This document shows positions 11,046 to 23,200 of a stretch of 64,000 bases of DNA, one piece after another. The position numbers and the translations under genes were made by a program. A model generated the notes under the pieces. That model did not search any database. It saw nothing but the letters and a program-made list of their open reading frames with translations, and was not told the origin of the DNA. Position 1 is the stretch's first letter. Every line of letters starts with the position of its first letter. The stretch comes from Penaeus vannamei (lineage: Eukaryota > Arthropoda > Malacostraca > Decapoda > Penaeidae), in the NCBI RefSeq assembly GCF_042767895.1, contig NC_091578.1:31045992-31109991 (forward strand), given 5' to 3'.

Positions 11046-11262
11046 TATCTATTTCTTAAAAGGGAATAATAATGTAAAATTGATAACTAGATTGATAAGG
11101 AAGCATACGTTGGTTAGATGCAAAATATTTAATATAAAATTTGAGTGAATTTGCATTACCTATTTCTTAAAAGGGAATAATAATGTAAAATTGATAACTA
11201 GATTGATAAGGAAGCATACGTTGGTTAAATGCAAAATATCATCAATAAAAAAACTTTGAATT
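11046..11262. repeat. 111-bp tandem duplication
   Basis: CTATTTCTTAAAAGGGAATA begins at 11049 and again at 11160. The first 80 or so bases of each copy are nearly identical; the last 30 differ. This is a recent two-copy duplication. Confidence 0.95.
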
Positions 11263-11455
11263 TGCAAATAAACAACATTAATACGTATATATTATGTACT
11301 CGTAAAACTTTTGACTGTTAGCTCTGAGCGACGAAGAACAAACATTTATAACAAATAAATTATAATAAATACACAAAGATGATCTGAATTAATATCAATA
11401 TTTATTTGGTCTACAAACGAATGACTTGCACTTAGATCTGAGCGTCAAGAAATTA
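11263..11455. other. AT-rich unique sequence
   Basis: Nothing recognised. Confidence 0.45.
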
Positions 11456-11760
<305 letters not shown>

Positions 11761-12000
11761 AATAAACTGACGCAAGAATTAGAAAGGGCAGACAGTCACG
11801 TAGAGGTCGACCTTGGGGTACTGGCCACGCACTCAGTCCATATATAAACACAAGCCATGAAACAAGAGAGTAAATTTTTTTTTTGAAAAATATGAAGTCG
11901 GGAAATCTATATGAATATTACGCAATGAGATATTTCTCAAGACTTCCACTCTGACCACACACAAAAAAAATCCAGGATATATTTCCCGCCAAATCATTTA
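11761..12000. other. unique sequence
   Basis: AT-rich with no repeat structure; no gene recognised. Confidence 0.45.
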
Positions 12001-12400
12001 AAGAGAGAAAGAAGAGAAAGGGAAAACGAGCACAAAGGTATTCTCCGCGCGCCAAAAAAAAAAAAAAAAAAAGACAGTCGGTGCAGCCAAAAATTGCTCA
12101 ACGCTCCGAGGCTCTTTGTTAGAGCTAAAATCTAATCGTTTCAGGGAAGAAACCATTTTCAAAACATTCCACATCGATCGAGAAAACCGTAATAAAGCGA
12201 GTAATTTATCCATTAAGTCCGTTTCCCCCCACAATGCGTCCAGCCCGCGAGTGCATGATGACGGTAATAACACGTTGATAACACGTTGGCAACACCGCGC
12301 GAACAGCTGGTAACACACGTTCTCGTCCCTCAAGGAATCCCTAAATCAAGAACAAAAGAAAAAAATATATAACGATATATCATAACCTCAAAACAAATTG
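12001..12400. other. CpG-containing unique island; weak minus-strand frame
   Basis: A 111-codon minus-strand frame (11998-12333) has unusually mixed composition, with stretches such as MDKLLALLRFSRSMWNVLKM, but is interrupted by a poly-Phe run from the A-run at 12055-12072. The plus strand also has a 65-codon frame. Neither shows a domain or clear splice structure. Confidence 0.3.
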
Positions 12401-12474
12401 AAAACTAAGCAAAAAGACAATAAAAAAGGCAAAAATCAGCGGAGTTACTTTGTTTCTCGATGTTTCCCTTATGA

Positions 12475-12812
12475 AAGCAGCAGCAGCAACAGCAACAACA
12501 ACGACAACAGCAACAGTAACTTCAACAACAGTAACAGCAACAACAACAACAGTAACAATAACACCAACAAGAACACCAACAACAACATCAGCAACAATAA
12601 TAACAACAGCAACAACAGTAACAACAACAACAGTAATAACAACACCAACAAGAACAACAACAGCAACAATAATAACAACAGTAACAACAAACACCACCAC
12701 CACCAACAACAACAACAGTAACAACACCAACAAGAACAACAAGAACAACAACAGCAACAACAACAACAGTAACAACAAACACCACCACCACCAACAACAA
12801 CAACAAACAACA
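12475..12812. repeat. (AAC)n/(CAG)n trinucleotide array
   Basis: About 335 bp of CAACAACAGCAAC with ACC and AAT variants and a repeated CACCACCACCAACAACAAC block (about 12690-12710 and 12780-12800). Frames read as Asn/Ser, Thr or Leu/Val runs. It is not a plausible polyglutamine gene, because flanking frames close quickly. Confidence 0.97.
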
Positions 12813-13030
12813 CAAAACAGAATGAGCTTAATCTCAAACCGAGCCAGGAGCATGGCGTCCCTCTCCTCCCGCCGCTTCCCGTAATACGAAGTCAAATTCT
12901 AACTTTGCTTCTTTTCTCACGCCCAAATTGGAGGTTTGTTGGTCACGCTCGCATCGTCTTCACACCGAAATGTAGGCCTATCACATGTATAGCGTTATGC
13001 TTCGTCAAACTACTTCCGGGTAGTGATTGG
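12813..13030. other. unique island with TAGGCCTA
   Basis: Mixed composition with the palindrome at 12973-12980. Flanks are repetitive. Confidence 0.45.
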
Positions 13031-13560
13031 AGCGAAGGAGAATCGAAGAGGAAGAGGGGAAGAGGGAGGAAGGAAGGAAGGAAGGAGGAAGGAAGGAAGG
13101 AAGGAGGGTAGAAGGGGGAAGGAAGAAGGAAGGGAAGGGGGAGGGAGGAAGAAGGGAGGGAAGGGGGAGGGAGGAGGAAAGAAGGAAGGAAGGAGGGTAG
13201 AAGGGGGAAGGAAGAAGGGAGGGAAGAAGGAAAGGAAGGAAGGTAGAAGGAGGGAAGGAAGAAGGAAGGGAAGGGGGCTAGTAGGGGGGAAGTAAGAAGG
13301 GAGGGAAGGGGAGAGGAAGGAGAGAGGGAAAGGAAGGAAGGAAGGGATAGAGCGGGATGGAGGAAGGGGGCAGGGAAGGAGGGCGGGAAAGAGAGAAGGA
13401 GAGGGAGAGGGAAAGGAGAAAAGAGAAGGGGTAGAGGTGGCGAGGGTGGAGGTGAGAAAAGGGAGAAACAGACAGAAAGCCGAGAGAATGTGAGAAAGAA
13501 GGGAGAAACAGACAGAAAGGAGAGAGAGAAAGAAGGGAAACAGAAGAAAGAGAGAAATAA
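13031..13560. repeat. polypurine minisatellite (GGAA/GGGA)
   Basis: AAGGAAGGAAGG units with higher-order copies of GGAGGGTAGAAGGGGGAAGG (about 13105 and 13192). The tract is G-rich to the left and A-rich to the right. Confidence 0.93.
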
Positions 13561-13725
13561 AAGAGAAGAGAAAAAATCAAACGTACAACAGCCAAGCACA
13601 GCAACCCACGGCGCCTCAAAACCAGAAGAAAAAGAGAAATAAAAGAGAAGAGAAACAAACAAACAACAGCCAAGCACAGCAACCCACGGCGCCTCAAAAC
13701 CAACAGGCCCTTAATGAGGAAATGA
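13561..13725. repeat. 78-bp tandem duplication
   Basis: GCCAAGCACAGCAACCCACG starts at 13591 and 13669. Each copy extends through GCGCCTCAAAACCA with an A-rich spacer. Confidence 0.93.
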
Positions 13726-13789
13726 GGCGAAACTCAACCCGCCCCGAAGGATGTCCCAAAGCACGCATTAACAACACTTAAAAGAAAGA

Positions 13790-14001
13790 AAATAAGAAAA
13801 GAAAAGAAAAGAAAAACGAATAACTCTAAGCGCTTAACCTCCTTGTGACCTTAATAAAAAAGAAAAAAAAAGGAAAAAAACAAACAAACGAATAACTCTA
13901 AGCGCCTAACCTCCCTGCGCCCTTAATAAAGAAAAAAAAAGAAAAAAAGAAAAACAAACAAACGAATAACTCTAAGCGCCTAACCTCCCTGCGCCCTTAA
14001 T

Positions 14002-14035
<34 letters not shown>

Positions 14036-14085
14036 AAAAACAAACAAACGAATAATTCCAAGCGCCTAACCTAACCTCCCCCCCC
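13790..14085. repeat. tandem repeat of 72-86 bp, 4 copies
   Basis: GAATAACTCTAAGCGCCTAA anchors lie near 13818, 13890, 13964 and 14050, each followed by CCTCCCTGCGCCCTTAATAA and an A-rich stretch of variable length. Confidence 0.92.
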
Positions 14086-14510
14086 CCCCCTTAACATTAA
14101 CGGGAATTCCGCCCTTAAAGCACACGCACTTATTCCCCCGTGAAATATCATTATTTTCCCCGATGTGTCTCAGGCCCAAGACATATATTTTTTTCCTTCT
14201 TCAGGCAGCCTTGGGGGCGCTGTTGCCGACTTCCTGCTCGCTTCGCCACAGCTTTCTTGCGCGACGAAGCCAAAAGGCCGCTGTTTAAAGAGGTATTTCA
14301 GGAACATTTTTTTTCTTCTCTCTAGCGGGGAATTTGTAAATCCAATTATTACTATTATTTCTTAAAATTCTAACTCATTTACATGTAATTGCAAGCTTCT
14401 GAAATGAAATAGTTGAACTTATTTTGCAGTATAATCACGAGAACACGTTTGTTAATTTTTTCCCTTTTTCTAAAAATAGGACGATATGAAGTCTATAAAC
14501 CACCCGCGTT
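14086..14510. other. unique island with an exon-like GC-rich core (weak)
   Basis: A polypyrimidine run ending CTTCTTCAG (AG near 14202-14203) precedes about 95 bp of GC-rich DNA that stays open in two frames, ending at a weak donor-like GAG|GTATTT near 14291. No homology was recognised; flanks are AT-rich. Confidence 0.2.
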
Positions 14511-14554
14511 CCAGAGAGAGAGAGAGACAGAGAGAGAGAGACAGAGAGAGAGAG

Positions 14555-14624
<70 letters not shown>

Positions 14625-14698
14625 AGAGAGAGACAGATACAGAGAAAGAGAGAGAGAATAAGAGAAAGAGAGACAGATACAGAGAAAGAGAGAGACAG

Positions 14699-14729
<31 letters not shown>

Positions 14730-14730
14730 A
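14511..14730. repeat. (GA)n/(GATA)n/(GACA)n compound array
   Basis: GA and CAGA runs surround a (GATA)n core at about 14557-14590; GACAGATACAGAGAAAGAGA recurs at about 14630-14710. Confidence 0.97.
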
Positions 14731-14884
14731 CATGGCCACTCCAGTACTCTCTCCTCGCAGGCTCTCCACAAGAACACCAGCCTTGCCCTCCCTCGTAATG
14801 CCATGTTGCAGTGACGATGTATTGATAACTGTAAAGGCGACTGCTTTTTGGAGTCTTTGGTTTGGTCTGATTGCATGTGCGACT
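14731..14884. other. unique island between two GA arrays
   Basis: 154 bp of mixed sequence. The plus strand has AACATGGCC (ATG at 14732), a good start context, but the frame runs straight into the Arg-Glu repeat at 14885. No domain. Confidence 0.3.
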
Positions 14885-15075
<191 letters not shown>

Positions 15076-15890
15076 ATAGAATAAAACACACAAACACAAC
15101 AAAACCCCCACCACGCCATCCCACCCCACACATAACCTACCAAGAGGAGAAGAGGAGAGGAGAGGAAGACTTCCAACCCCGCCTCCTCCAACCCCCACCA
15201 CCACCCCCACCACCAACGCACACACAAAACCCTCCCTGTTTGACGTTGTTGTCACCAGCAGTCCATAACACGGCGAGCACCAGATGGTCGCGCCACATGA
15301 CTGCTCCTCGACGACCGCTGGAGTACATCCTCGAGTACTAAGACTTGCGTCCACTCGGGTCATTTTGCTGTTGCACGATTGCAGAGAGTTGCACGAGGGA
15401 GTAATCAGTGCCTGAGCGTGTTTTCGGCGTTCGGAGCGCTGTCTGGGCCGTTAACCGAACTTACCTTCGGCGCGCAAGTGTAAATAATGGCTTCGTTTCG
15501 TCGCGTTTGTATCATGCATGTATTTATCCATTTTATTTTCTTATATCTTATCCATTCGTTTATGTTCTTATGTTTGTGTATTCGTTATCGTCTTCACTGG
15601 TTTACTGATTTACTTTTTGAGGAATTTAACAAATCAAGCTGTTGTATTTACTCTTTTTGAGAAAAAATACATCGGTTGTGTTTACCTATTTTGTTCAAAC
15701 CGAACACAAATCACTAGCAAAGAAGAGGGTACAGTGACATGTCTCTTTATATCTCTTCAACCACTCTACTTTTCCGAGAATCAAATATGTATTACTGTCT
15801 TTATCCTTATTTCATCTTGTTTAAATCATTCCAACTTTGAACGCACCGAAAAAAAACCCTCATTAACACCCCACCCTCCCCCCTCTCCTA
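15076..15890. other. unique sequence, no gene recognised
   Basis: C/A-rich (15080-15230), then mixed GC DNA, then AT-rich. Plus-strand frames at 15408-15608 and 15518-16003 have mixed composition but no recognisable domain. Confidence 0.4.
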
Positions 15891-15975
15891 CACACACACA
15901 CACACACACACAATTAACCCGAACAAATACCCGACTCGCTACACAAACACAAACACACACGCACACCAGCAGTAG
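15891..15975. repeat. short (CA)n microsatellite
   Basis: CACACA runs at 15893-15912 and 15945-15965 in CA-rich sequence. Confidence 0.9.
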
Positions 15976-16210
15976 CACACGAGTTCAAGAGGTCGCATGG
16001 TAGAACGATCAGTCTGTCCGGCGACGCGGTTGTGGCCGGACCGAGCAGCGCCGCCCCTTCGCGCACGCTTGGCTGCAGACAGTTAGTCACAAGGGCCGCC
16101 TCCTTGTCTCCCCTCCCCTCCCTCCCTTCCCCTTCCCCTCCTCCCCCCCCCTCACCCAGCGTCGTACGAGAATATTAATACGCATTCCATTCTGTTTTTA
16201 CCTACTTCTT
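15976..16210. other. GC-rich island
   Basis: CpG-rich segment with GAGTTCAAGAGGTCGC near 15980, loosely like a Pol III B box, and GGACCGAGCAGCGCC near 16036. No full tRNA fold was found. Right side is C-rich. Confidence 0.3.
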
Positions 16211-16405
16211 TGTCTCTCTGCTTCCCTGCCTGCCTGTCTGTCTGTATGTTTAGATGTCTCTCTCTCTCTCTATCTCTGTTTCTCAGTCTCTCTGTCTGTC
16301 TCTTTCTCTTTCTCTCTCTCTCTCCCTCTCTTTCTCTTTCTCTTTATCTCTCCCTTTCTCGTTCTCTTTCTCTCTCTCCCTTTCTCTTTCTCTCTCTCTT
16401 CTCTC
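16211..16405. repeat. (CT)n/(CTTT)n microsatellite
   Basis: CTGTCTGT then CTCTTTCTCTCTCCCTTTC words. Confidence 0.96.
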
Positions 16406-16504
16406 CCTTGCTACCGATGCTCAGCCTGTAGCGACTCTAATACACCACTTACTTGTATTACAAAATAGCTGATTGTTATGATGGGAAAAAAAAGTTAAGA
16501 AACA

Positions 16505-16835
<331 letters not shown>

Positions 16836-16980
16836 CAGACAGACGGAGAGAGAAACCGGAATTGGAATAAATTCGTTCCGATCACTTGACGCTAATGGCG
16901 ACCAAACGGCCGTTGAGTATATAGGTTTTACGGATGTTTCTTCGGCCATTCTGCCCATAATTTATCATACTATTTGCCAT
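16836..16980. other. unique island
   Basis: Mixed composition; no gene. Confidence 0.4.
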
Positions 16981-17117
16981 GGGAGAGAGAGAACGGGGAA
17001 TGGAGGGGGGAGAGGACGAGGGGGAGAGAGAGAGGGGAGAGAGAGGGAGAGAGAGAGGGAGAGAGAGAGGGGGGAGAGAGAGGGGGAGAGAGAGAGGGAG
17101 AGAGAGAGGGAGAGAGA

Positions 17118-17211
<94 letters not shown>

Positions 17212-17450
17212 TGAGGGTAAGGTTTGAAAAAGGGAGAGAAAAGGAAGGAGGGAGGGAGAGAAGGAAGGATAGAAGGAAGGGGGGAAGAATGGGAGGAAGG
17301 GAGGGAGGGAGGAAGGGAAGGGAGATGGAGAGAGAGAGAGAGGTAGAGGAAGAAATAAATGGCATAAAAAGGAAGAGAGGAAGGGAGAGAAGGATGGAAG
17401 GAAGGGAGATGGATAGAGAGAGAGGTAAGGGGGAGAGGTAAATAGCAAAA
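16981..17450. repeat. purine array: GAGAGAGAGG words, (GA)n, GGAA words
   Basis: GGGAGAGAGA decamers lead into (GA)n (about 17123-17207), then GGAAGGGAGG words. Within 17250-17440 a segment of about 100 bp (AAGGATGGAAGGAAGGG, then GAGAGAGAGGTA) is partly duplicated. Confidence 0.96.
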
Positions 17451-17525
17451 AAAAGAAGAGAGATATGAGTACATGTACGTGCTTTCAAGCATAAAGCGTT
17501 CCAGTACGGAAGGTAAAAAAGTATA

Positions 17526-17935
17526 GCATAAAATATATTCATCACAAAAAAATATATATATTTCAGAGTTTCGCCCATATAAAAGTATGGAATTGGAATA
17601 GAAGGAAAACGAAAATATATTCATCACAAAAAATATATATATTTCAGAGTTTCGCCCATAAAAAATATGGAATTGGAATAGAAGGAAAACGAAAATATAT
17701 TCATCACAAAAAAAATATATATATTTCAGAGTTTCGCCCATAAAAAGTATGGAATTGGAATAGAAGGAAAACGAAAATATATTCATCACAAAAAATATAT
17801 ATATTTCAGAGTTTCGCCCATAAAAAATATGGAATTGGAATAGAAGGAAAACGAAAATATATTCATCACAAAAAATATATATATTTCAGAGTTTCGCCCA
17901 TAAAAAGTATGGAATTGGAATAGGAGTAAAACGCA
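17526..17935. repeat. tandem repeat of about 81 bp, 5 copies
   Basis: TATTCATCACAAAA anchors lie at 17536, 17618, 17698, 17780 and 17860. Each unit contains TATATATTTCAGAGTTTCGC and GTATGGAATTGGAATAGAAG. Copies are almost identical. Minus-strand hydrophobic frames with an EIYIFF repeat are translations of this unit. Confidence 0.97.
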
Positions 17936-18835
17936 GAATTTCACCGCGCGAACAAGGTCACTATAAATTCAGAGCATACGCCAATACGAACTGCATGAAT
18001 AGTAACAGCGTGTAGTGACGTGTCATCCATAAAACAAAAGAGAAGCACCATTTCATAAACACAATTCTATTTCTCAGGCCAATAAAACTATTCGGAACGT
18101 GGGAAGTGGATGCGGTAATACATCGGTAAAAAAAAAAATACACAACGTAAACACTTACAGGTTTTTTTTTTCACAACAATCCCATCTTTTAACGAGGCGG
18201 AGAAATGTTTACGCTCGTATGGCGCCGTCTCGAAAATGGCGGGAAGATGTCGTCAGGCGAGAACCAGGCCCAGGCACATGGCGTTACCTCCACCACATAA
18301 AAGGGGGCCTAATGAGCCTCCCCAACGTGAACAATTCCGAGAAAAAAAGAGCGAAAAAAATGCAAACTAACCAACGGTCACACATCCATTCAAAAACAAT
18401 AATACGCTCTCTAGCCTAGCGCACAACACGAATCAACATTTCTGCAACTCACGACAAGGCTCGTTACGGGGGAAATAAAACATCATCCCGCGACAGACAG
18501 CGGTCCACAAAGTCGCCTCTCCCGGGGAACGACAAGGGAAGACTGACCCTTAACAGCAGTCGACCGTGAAGCACCAATAGCCTAGATGCCTTAAGTATAC
18601 GGCAGCTTCGTCCGGCATCTATGGGAAAGAAGCGCCAACACGGACACTATTCATACGGCTTGTGTCCGGTCCTGCGGTTGAATACGGGAATGCACGCGGC
18701 AACTCGTGCGGTCTACGCGATAACTCTAACCAGGAGAGGTTTTATAATCAATAAATCGTCGGTATTTGTGGTTAGTATCCGATTCGACCGGAGAGGAAAA
18801 TGGCCGACCACAGATCCAAACCGCTAACAGGACAT
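17936..18835. other. unique sequence of about 900 bp, no gene recognised
   Basis: Mixed composition with frequent CpG. Plus frames of 106 codons (18099-18419) and 68 codons (18621-18827) have ordinary composition but no known domain; the first contains a Lys run and a Phe run from short homopolymers. CGCCGTCTCGAAAATGGCGG near 18221 carries a CGCCAT-like palindromic arrangement. Confidence 0.4.
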
Positions 18836-19327
18836 ATATTTTCTTATAAATCAACCGAAAAAAATACTTCTTCCTTCCTAAACGAAAATGAATGATCCTC
18901 ATTTCACAAACCCCAACAATCCAGACCACTACATGTTTCACACATATCTGACCAATTTTTCCAACCATTTTAGCGAATAGAAAACTGAAAAAAAACATTA
19001 ATTCCTTTTCAAATGAATTATCACCATTTCAAAATCCCAAAATTCCACAATATGTTTCACACGCTTTGGACCAATTTGCTAACCACTAGCGAATAGACAA
19101 CAAAACCAATATTTCCTTATAAATCAACTGAAAAAAACTCCTTTTCAAATGAATTATCACCATTTCAAAACCCTCAAAATTCCACTACATGTTTCACACG
19201 TATTGGAAAAAATTGCCAACCACATTAGCGAATAGACAACAAAACCAATATTTTCTCAGCTGAAAAAAACACTAATTCCTTTTCAAATGAATTATCACCA
19301 TTTCAAAACCCCCAAAATTCCACTACA
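18836..19327. repeat. tandem repeat of about 137 bp, 3.5 copies
   Basis: CCTTTTCAAATGAATTATCA anchors lie near 19004, 19140 and 19278, with a diverged first copy from about 18838. Each unit also has CACTACATGTTTCACAC and TAGCGAATAGACAAC. The last copy is cut by the GA array at 19330. Confidence 0.93.
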
Positions 19328-19438
<111 letters not shown>

Positions 19439-19496
19439 AGATATTTGGATTACTTCTTACCGACGAGTTGAAGTCCCCGGCACCGAACAAGTGAAA

Positions 19497-19590
19497 ACAT
19501 ATTACTAATATTACTAATACTTCTTTTTCATTCGTAACATAATATTACTAATATTACTAATACTTCGATTTCATTCGTAACATACCCAAC
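19497..19590. repeat. tandem duplication of about 44 bp
   Basis: ATTACTAATATTACTAATAC followed by TTC, T/A-rich bases and CATTCGTAACATA occurs twice. Confidence 0.88.
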
Positions 19591-19727
19591 GATGTGTCTG
19601 TTTTTCTCGTACTGATGTCCAACAGTTCTGATCTCTTACCTGAAAAGAAAAAAAGAGTTAAAAACATGAAAGTAACTATAACAATAAGAATGAAGGAAAC
19701 AGAAACAGACACCGAAATGTGTCTATT

Positions 19728-19965
19728 CGACTCAATAATAATGATAATAATAACAATAATAATGATAATAAGCATGATGAAAATAATAATTATTATAACA
19801 ATAACATCAAAGATGATAGTATTATCAGTAATAATACCATCATTATCAATAATAATAATAATTATAATTATAACAAAAACGATGATTATGATAAAAATGA
19901 TAATAAAAGCGACAACAACAATAGCAACAACTAATAATAACAATAGTAATGGATGCAATACTAAA
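19728..19965. repeat. AAT/ATC-rich trinucleotide region
   Basis: ATAATAATGATAATAATAAC with TCA variants; Ile/Met/Asn-rich frames in all phases. Confidence 0.92.
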
Positions 19966-20250
19966 TATTAAAAGAACAAAGTTTTTTCAAAGAACAACCC
20001 TTACTCACGTCAAAAATAGTTTTAGTTCTCAAAGAATACGTATTCCTCGCGTCAAAAATATCACGACAGACAAACACTGACAATTTTTTTTTCCTAAAGA
20101 TGCCATTAATTCCACCACAAACAAGAATATTTTCCAGAAGATTCCACGCATTCAACCCAGACAAATGAAGCGTCATTGCCTACGTCATCGTCTACGTCAC
20201 CATCTACGTCACGACCCAGACCATCCCGGGACAGAGACCGGTTGCCATGT
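19966..20250. other. unique sequence with three TACGTCA copies
   Basis: CTACGTCATCGTCTACGTCA and a third CTACGTCACG at 20179-20213 form a 12-bp, three-copy repeat of a CRE-like half site. The rest is unique and contains no gene. Confidence 0.5.
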
Positions 20251-20458
20251 CACGTTTAATGAGTAAATATTTGCAAATGCGAGATAAGGAGAGAAAAAAA
20301 GAGGATGAGAATGCGAAAATGAGTGAGGGCGGGGAAGATGGGAGGATGAGGGGGAGAGGGAGGAGAGGGAGGGGGAGGAAGAGAAGGAGGAGGAGGAAGA
20401 GGGGAGGGAGTCAGAGAGGAAAAGGAGGAGGGGGGGGAGGAGGAGGAGAAAGGGGAGG

Positions 20459-20538
<80 letters not shown>

Positions 20539-20700
20539 GGAGAGAGAGAGAGAGAGAGATAAGAGAGAGAGAGACAAACAGACAAACAGAGAGACAGAGA
20601 GAATAAAAAAAGAAAGAGAAAACCAACAAAGAAACAAAGAATAAAAGAAAAGAAGACAAGGAGAGAGAGAGAGAGAAAAAAAAAATAAGGAACGCACAAG
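20251..20700. repeat. polypurine block with central (GA)n
   Basis: GGGGAGAGGGAGG-type DNA (20340-20460), (GA)n (about 20462-20530), then GACA and A-rich tail. G-rich left, A-rich right. Confidence 0.97.
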
Positions 20701-20825
20701 AGTCATTATGCAAATGACCCTCACCTTAGCCTCCCGAAGCCGAGTGCAATTAAGGGCGAGTTTCAGGGCCAGGACCGTTACGAATGGCCCTAGGCGACCG
20801 AAAGGACCTGAAACCTCGGACAAGA

Positions 20826-21290
20826 ACGCGACATGACACAGCGATTGACACTCCAGTTGACACCTGATATGGCACTTGGTATGACACTCTACTTGGCATT
20901 AGGGCGTAAGGCTTGAAATGATACTCGGGTATGACACCTGAACTGACATAGAGCGAATATTGACACATCGTTGATTTTCTTGGACTGTCACTCGCTTGAC
21001 ACACAGCGAATATTGACAGTTGACTGATTTTCTTGGGCTGGCACTCGCTTGACACCTGCTTGACACACAGCGAATATTGACATGGCTGATTCCTCGGACT
21101 GTCACTCGCTTGACACTGCTTGACACTATGATCTTCACGGCATGACATTTAGCTAGCTCTCCAACCGACACTCCCCTGGAACTGACACTTGCCTTCGGAA
21201 TGACACAGCGTGACACTTGACTTGACACGCTTTGACACGACGATTGGCAAGGCGTGACACATGGCTTGACACCCGACGTGACATCCAGGC
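20826..21290. repeat. TTGACAC word array with embedded 60-65-bp units
   Basis: The hexamer TGACAC occurs 18 times at irregular spacing. Inside it, three longer copies starting near 20948, 21001 and 21065 share AGCGAATATTGACA, GATTTTCTTGG or a variant, and CTGTCACTCGCTTGACAC. The minus-strand frame (CQYSLCVK-like repeats) follows from the array. Confidence 0.93.
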
Positions 21291-21345
21291 GTCACGGACA
21301 AACCTCGGCCTTCACGGAGTTGCCATGTCTTTCCGTGGAATTTCG

Positions 21346-21405
21346 TGAAACACGGGGGGCGGGAGGGGGCGGGAGCGGGGGGAGGGTGGGGGTGGAGGGG
21401 GGGCG
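21346..21405 (+). repeat. G-rich tract with quadruplex potential
   Basis: At least six runs of four or more G in 60 bp, such as GGGGGGCGGGAGGGGGCGGG. Quadruplex formation is inferred. Confidence 0.75.
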
Positions 21406-21559
21406 TTTGTCTTCGACTTGTTTCAAGCCAAAATAAAAGTTTTTATTTCCCCTTTTCTTTTTTTTCTGACCATTTCTTGTGTATTTACTATTTCAGCGAA
21501 TGGAAAACAAACTATCCCGTATTATACAAAGAATGATAAAAAAATGTACACTATTTCTC

Positions 21560-21960
21560 CTGGATGATTCCTTCTCCTTTTCCTTTTCGTCTTCTTCTTC
21601 TTCCACCCTTTCTTCTACTTTTTCTTATTATCATTATCATTCTTCTTCTTCCTCCGCCTCTTTCTTCTTCTTTTTCCTTCTTCCTCTTCCGTTCCGAGGA
21701 AGGAAGCGGCACCGACCTGCTTCAGGAAACAGTGCAAGCCATCTTTTTATTCTTGTTCCTCCTCCTCTTCTTCTTCTTCCTATCTTTGTATTATCATTAA
21801 TATTCTTCCTCCCTTTCTTATCATTATCATTATTCCTCCTCCTCCTCTTCCACCTCTTCCTCTTTCTTCTTCTTCTTCTTCCTTCTCCTCTTCCTCTTCC
21901 GTCCCGAGGAAGGAAGACACTGCAAGCCATCAACAACTCATCTCCTCCTTTCCCAATTAT
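21560..21960. repeat. CTT-rich tract with a duplication of about 200 bp
   Basis: CTTCTTCC background. CGTTCCGAGGAAGGAAG near 21692 and CGTCCCGAGGAAGGAAG near 21900, each followed by CTGCAAGCCATC or a variant, mark a diverged tandem duplication with TTATCATTATCATT inside. Confidence 0.8.
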
Positions 21961-22077
21961 CATCAAAGGTCAACCGCAGTCATGTGACCTCTGACCTCGG
22001 CTGCCACGGCAAACGAGGGCACAACAAGCACGCCAGTGACCCCCGATGACCCCCTCTGACATCGGCTGTGTGGGAAT

Positions 22078-22131
22078 GGCACGCACGCACGCACGCCCGC
22101 CCGCACGCACGCACGCACGCCCGCACGCCCA
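22078..22131. repeat. (GCAC)n/(GCCC)n tetranucleotide
   Basis: GCACGCACGCACGCCCGCCC repeated; short and pure. Flanks are unique and contain no gene. Confidence 0.95.
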
Positions 22132-22199
22132 ATCGCAGTCGGTGCCATCGGCTGACTAACGGACTAGGAAGATGTTTATTTTCTCCGTCAGATTCCTAT

Positions 22200-22615
22200 C
22201 TTCGGGTTACTTCCTCCTTCCTTCCTTTCTTCCCGTCTCTCCTCCTCCCTTTATCTCCTTCTCTTCCTCCTCGCATCCCTCCTTCCCAATTTCCTCCTTT
22301 TCCCATTTCTTTCTCCCCTTCCTCTGCTCTTTCTTCCTCCCTTCCCTATCTCCCCCTTTCCTCACCTCCCTCTCCTCCTACTTCATCCGCGCTTCCTCCC
22401 TTCCCTATTTCCTCCTTTTCCTCATTTTCTTCTCAACTCCCTCTCCTTCTTCCTCCTCCCTTCCCTATTTCCTCATTTTCCTAATTTTCTTCTCAACCCC
22501 CTCTCCTCCTTCCTCCTCCCTTCCCTAATTCCCCCTTTTCCTCATTTCTTTCTCCCTCCCCTTTCCCACTTCTCCTCCTCTCTCCCCCCTCTCCTCCTTC
22601 GCATCCTCAGGCACA
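22200..22615. repeat. pyrimidine minisatellite, units of about 60-70 bp
   Basis: CTCCTCCCTTCCCTATTTCC followed by TCATTTTC or a variant recurs about five times (near 22335, 22395, 22455, 22515). Ser/Phe/Pro frames are artefacts. Confidence 0.88.
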
Positions 22616-22680
22616 TCACTCAGCCTATTAACCTGTCAGATCACGTGACGTTGACTTAGTTATGGGAATAGGCCAAGGAG

Positions 22681-23200
22681 GGGGGGGGGGGGAATGGGGT
22701 GTATGAGAGCAGCGATTGGGGGTTGGGTGAGGGTGGGAGGGAGGGGGGGGGGGGAGAGAGGCGAAGGAAGGATTGATGGAGGGTGGGGAGGTGAAGGAGG
22801 GGGAGTGGAGGTAGGTGGTGAAGGAGGGAGAGGGAGGTAGGGGATGAAGGAGGGGGAGGGAGGTAGGGGGTGAAGGAAGGATGGATGGAGGGAGGGGGGT
22901 GAAGGAGGGGGAGGAAGGTAGGGAGGTGAAGGAGGGGGAAGGGAGGGAGGGAGGGGAAAGGGTTGAAGGAGGGGGAGGAGAGAGAGGGAGGAGGAGAGGG
23001 ATGAAGGAGGGAGGGAGGGCGGTGAAGGAGGGGGAAGGATGGGTTGAAGGGGCGGACTAAAGAGTTGGGGGAACGAAAAAGAGGAATGGATCCAGTGGGG
23101 GAAGACGAATGTAAAGGGAGGAGCCAAATGTAGGTGAAAGAGGGGGAATGAATGGGGGTTAAAGGGAGGGGGGGCGGTGGAGGAGGAGTAACAACCCTGT
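22681..23200. repeat. G-rich purine minisatellite (GGTGAAGGAGGGGGA)
   Basis: GGTGAAGGAGGGGGAGGGAG-like units of about 30-35 bp from 22785 to 23035, with G-runs on both sides. The reverse strand reads Pro-Ser. Confidence 0.92.

Noticed and set aside
12116..12333. Opposing mixed-composition frames of 65 and 111 codons
   Set aside because: Both strands are open over the same bases; no domain and no splice context. Kept only as a low-confidence unique island.
14069..14084. CCTAACCTAACC as telomeric repeat
   Set aside because: Only two units of the arthropod CCTAA motif, inside a copy of a longer repeat.
20750..21148. Cys/Ser-rich minus-strand frame with CQYSLCVK repeats
   Set aside because: It mirrors the TTGACAC word array and shifts frame between units; no signal peptide or family match.
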